This document shows positions 5,658 through 7,552 of a stretch of 7,552 bases of DNA, one piece after another. Under the pieces are notes generated by a model. The model ran no database searches. It was not told where the DNA came from and saw only the letters and a program-made list of their open reading frames with translations. The stretch's first letter is position 1; each line of letters opens with the position of its first letter. A program made the position numbers and the translations under genes. The stretch comes from Mayfieldus sp038040285 (lineage in GTDB: Bacteria > Actinomycetota > Thermoleophilia > Solirubrobacterales > 70-9), in NCBI GenBank assembly GCA_038040285.1, contig JBBPIN010000064.1, positions 1 through 7,552 of the forward strand, written 5' to 3'.

Positions 5658-5868
5658 CGGGCTTCTCCTTGTGTTGTGGTCCGCTACAAGGGTCTCAGGC
5701 GGCCAGCGCCGGGAGCCCGACAAGCGTCCCTCAGGCCTCGGGTCATGTCAACCACAGGCCAGCTCCTGCCCGGGCCGCGGCAGTGCTAACAATGCTCTCG
5801 TGGCGCGGTTCCCGGGTCGGATTGGCTACGGCTTTCACTGAGTCACTGAAAAACGGAGGAGGCTTCGC
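5658..5868. promoter_or_regulatory. 211-base divergent intergenic region
   Basis: This gap must drive the leftward operon beginning at 5657 and the rightward pair beginning at 5869. A TTGACA -35-like hexamer is present on the minus strand (complement 5746-5751), but no convincing -10 lies 16-19 bases beyond it. Rightward, TGCTAACAAT (5784-5793) is a weak extended -10 candidate. A 5-bp hairpin, CTGCC/GGCAG (5766-5783), is also present. No regulator gene adjoins the gap. I can support the region's role from gene orientation but not exact promoters. Confidence 0.4.
5834..5850. promoter_or_regulatory. 17-base dyad just before the hydrolase ribosome-binding site
   Basis: TTCACTGAGTCACTGAA is symmetric at 14 of 17 positions (pattern TTCAnTGAnTCAnTGAA). 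It also contains CACTGA as a direct repeat. It ends 4 bases before the GGAGGAGG ribosome-binding site of the gene at 5869. Such placement suits a repressor operator or an RNA hairpin limiting translation. The binding protein is unknown. Confidence 0.4.
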
Positions 5869-6711
5869 ATGGCGACGATCACGGAACGCGAGACCCAGCA
5901 GATCGACGAGGCGAACGCCTCGGGGCGCACACCGGTGGTGTTCATCCACGGTCTCTGGCTGCTGCCGAGCAGCTGGGACCGCTGGGCGCAGGTCTTCGAG
6001 GAGGCCGGGTACGCGACGCTGGCGCCCTCGTGGCCTGACGACCCCGAAACCATCGAGCAGGCGAGGGCAAACCCCGAAGTCTTCGCCAAAAAGACCGTTG
6101 GGCAGGTCGCCGACCACGTCGGCGAGGTGATCGCAAAGCTGACCCGCAAGCCGGCCGTGGTCGGTCACTCCTTCGGCGGGCTGCTGACGCAGATCGTCGC
6201 GGGGCGCGGACTGTCCGCGGCATCGGTCGCCATCGATCCTGCGCCCTTCCGCGGCGTGCTGCCGCTTCCGATTTCCTCGCTGCGCTCGGCGATGCCGGTG
6301 CTCGCAAATGCCGCCAACCGGGGCCGCGCTGTGACACTCACCTTCGATCAGTTTCGGTATGGGTGGGCCAACGCCGTCAGCGAAGAGGAGGCCAAGCAGC
6401 TCTACGAGACTTTCCACGTGGCCGGCCCGGGCGCGCCGCTGTTCCAGGCGGCGACAGCAAACCTCAATCCGTGGACCGAGGCGAAGGTCGACACCAAGAA
6501 CCCCGACCGGGGGCCGCTGCTGATCATCGACGGAGGGAAGGACCACACGGTCCCCTGGGCGATCGCGAACGCGTCCTTCAAGAAGCAGCGGCGCAACGAG
6601 GGCGTGACCGAGATCGAGAAGATCCCCAACCGCGGCCACGCGCTCACAATCGACAGCGGCTGGCGCGAGGTCGCCGACACGGCGCTTGCGTTCATCAGGC
6701 GATTCGTCTAG
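5869..6711 (+). CDS. Serine alpha/beta hydrolase
   Basis: A 280-residue alpha/beta-hydrolase-fold protein, probably cytoplasmic since no signal peptide or membrane segment is visible. HGLW (27-30) is the oxyanion segment, GHSFGG (99-104) carries nucleophile Ser101, and Asp225 in GGKDHTVP and His257 in RGHAL complete the catalytic triad. ATG at 5869 is preceded by a strong GGAGGAGG (5855-5862) with a 6-base spacer, so the start is secure. The fold is shared by esterases, lipases and C-C bond hydrolases; the sequence does not fix the substrate. The SDR gene starts 8 bases after its stop, implying a two-gene operon and possibly consecutive steps such as ester hydrolysis followed by alcohol oxidation (inference). 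It is not an obvious recent duplicate of the other two hydrolases here. Confidence 0.9.
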   Translation: MATITERETQQIDEANASGRTPVVFIHGLWLLPSSWDRWAQVFEEAGYATLAPSWPDDPETIEQARANPEVFAKKTVGQVADHVGEVIAKLTRKPAVVGHSFGGLLTQIVAGRGLSAASVAIDPAPFRGVLPLPISSLRSAMPVLANAANRGRAVTLTFDQFRYGWANAVSEEEAKQLYETFHVAGPGAPLFQAATANLNPWTEAKVDTKNPDRGPLLIIDGGKDHTVPWAIANASFKKQRRNEGVTEIEKIPNRGHALTIDSGWREVADTALAFIRRFV

Positions 6712-6719
6712 CGGATGCG

Positions 6720-7508
6720 ATGGATCTCGAGCTGACCGACAAGGTGGCGGTCGTCACCGGAGCAGGCAAGGGCATCGGGATGGCTGTGACAAAAGCCCTG
6801 GTCCAAGAGGGGGCTCATGTCGTCGCTGGCTCGCGCACCACCGACAGCCTCGACGGCCTCGATGGAGTCACCGCTGTGGCGCTAGACCTGGCTTCGCCGG
6901 AGGGCCCGGCGCAGCTGATCCAACGCGCAACCGAGAGACACGGCCCGATCGACGTACTCGTCAACAACGTCGGCGCGGTGCGCATGCGCCTCGAGGGCTT
7001 CTTCGGCACCAGCGACGAGGACTTCGAGTGGGCGATGCAGATGAACTTCTTCATCGCCCTGCGGGCCAGCCGTGCTGCGCTGGCCCTGATGGTGGAGAGG
7101 GGCGCCGGAGCCATCGTCAACGTCGCTTCGGTCAACGCCTTCTTTCAGCCCGACGCCGCGACGATCGATTACGGCGCCGCGAAGGCTGCGCTGGTGAACC
7201 TGACCAAGACGCTGGCGCAGGAGTTCGGCCCGCGGGGTGTCCGGGTAAATGCCGTTTCTCCAGGGCCCGTCGGCACCGACCTCTGGCTCGGCGAGCACGG
7301 GGTCGCCGAGACGGTCGCAAAGTCCACTGGGGTTAGCGCCGACGAGGCCCGCAAGTCGATCATTGCCGGCATCGGCGGGTTTGCCACCGGCCGCTTTACG
7401 ACGCCCAAGGAGGTCGCCGCCCTGATCACGTTCCTGGCTTCTGAGCGCAGCGCCAACATCACCGGCGCGAACTACGTCATTGATGGCGGCCTCATCAAGA
7501 CGACGTAG
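6720..7508 (+). CDS. Short-chain dehydrogenase/reductase (classical SDR)
   Basis: A 262-residue NAD(P)(H)-dependent oxidoreductase of the classical SDR family. The cofactor-binding motif TGAGKGIG is at 13-20, the structural NNVG at 82-85 (usual NNAG), catalytic Asn109, Ser137, Tyr151 and Lys155 (YGAAK), and the PGPVGTD segment at 181-187 follows strand six. The C-terminal VIDGG (253-257) matches the family, and length is normal. Ser137 is 14 residues before Tyr151, one more than the commonest spacing. Arg39, at the end of the second strand, hints at NADP preference, though weakly. ATG at 6720 is the start that places the glycine motif at the usual distance. Shine-Dalgarno is poor, so coupling to the hydrolase 8 bases upstream is likely. 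Substrate is unknown. Confidence 0.93.
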   Translation: MDLELTDKVAVVTGAGKGIGMAVTKALVQEGAHVVAGSRTTDSLDGLDGVTAVALDLASPEGPAQLIQRATERHGPIDVLVNNVGAVRMRLEGFFGTSDEDFEWAMQMNFFIALRASRAALALMVERGAGAIVNVASVNAFFQPDAATIDYGAAKAALVNLTKTLAQEFGPRGVRVNAVSPGPVGTDLWLGEHGVAETVAKSTGVSADEARKSIIAGIGGFATGRFTTPKEVAALITFLASERSANITGANYVIDGGLIKTT

Positions 7509-7552
7509 GTCCGACTTCGCCGCGCCCAGGTCGGCTTCCGCTTTCGCGTGAG

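Noticed and set aside
5658..5723. Chloroperoxidase-type hydrolase extended by 22 residues to 5723
   Set aside because: AAGGAG sits properly before ATG 5657 and the family's N-terminus begins there.
5723..5751. Full sigma-70 type promoter from the minus-strand TTGACA at 5746-5751
   Set aside because: The best hexamer at 17-base spacing (GACGCT) matches the -10 consensus at only two positions.
5743..6639. 298-residue minus-strand open frame opposite the serine hydrolase
   Set aside because: Lies fully antisense to a gene with an intact catalytic triad and strong ribosome-binding site; composition is Arg/Gly/Val-rich shadow type.
6363..6719. N-terminal extension of the SDR in the same frame back to 6363
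   Set aside because: The extension is Arg-rich shadow of the hydrolase gene in another frame; the SDR fold begins just after Met at 6720.
7511..7534. Hairpin CCGAC/GTCGG after the SDR stop as a terminator
   Set aside because: Only 5 bp with a 14-base loop and no T-run; expected often by chance at this GC content.

Overview
This 7.5 kb window is high-GC bacterial chromosomal DNA. Two facts point to an actinobacterium: an HxlR regulator carrying a C-terminal SCP2-like domain, and frequent GTG/TTG starts. A lineage near Solirubrobacterales is my guess from general protein character; nothing in the window fixes the taxonomy. No rRNA gene, complete tRNA gene, CRISPR array or intact transposase was found.

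Layout. (1) Positions 1-350 hold no credible protein gene. They contain short tandem direct repeats with a 10-base period, two 12-base-spaced direct repeats, a 9-bp inverted repeat and two degenerate pieces that look like the 3' part of tRNAs. This resembles the edge of an integrated element, with any integrase to the left of the window. (2) Positions 352-1907 hold a divergent pair: an HxlR-family winged-helix repressor (minus) and an alpha/beta hydrolase with an aspartate nucleophile (plus). They are separated by only about 32-38 bases, which contain nested inverted repeats that coincide with two face-to-face promoters. (3) Positions 1949-5657 are all on the minus strand. Read in transcription order, the genes are a non-heme chloroperoxidase-type hydrolase, a 56-residue unknown protein, a UBP-type zinc-finger protein, a 14-TM MFS drug exporter that overlaps the zinc-finger gene by four bases, then a hairpin-bearing gap and an FMN reductase. 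(4) Positions 5869-7508 are on the plus strand, divergent from region 3. A serine alpha/beta hydrolase and an SDR oxidoreductase are separated by 8 bases. The gap upstream (5658-5868) contains a symmetric element next to the ribosome-binding site.

How it may work together (inference). The cargo is small-molecule chemistry: three unrelated-looking alpha/beta hydrolases, a flavin/quinone reductase, an SDR and a drug exporter. They sit beside an HxlR protein that keeps the N-terminal cysteine used for electrophile or quinone sensing in some family members. The simplest reading is a xenobiotic or reactive-electrophile handling cluster. The least understood part is the three-gene minus-strand run of unknown small protein, UBP zinc finger and MFS exporter.
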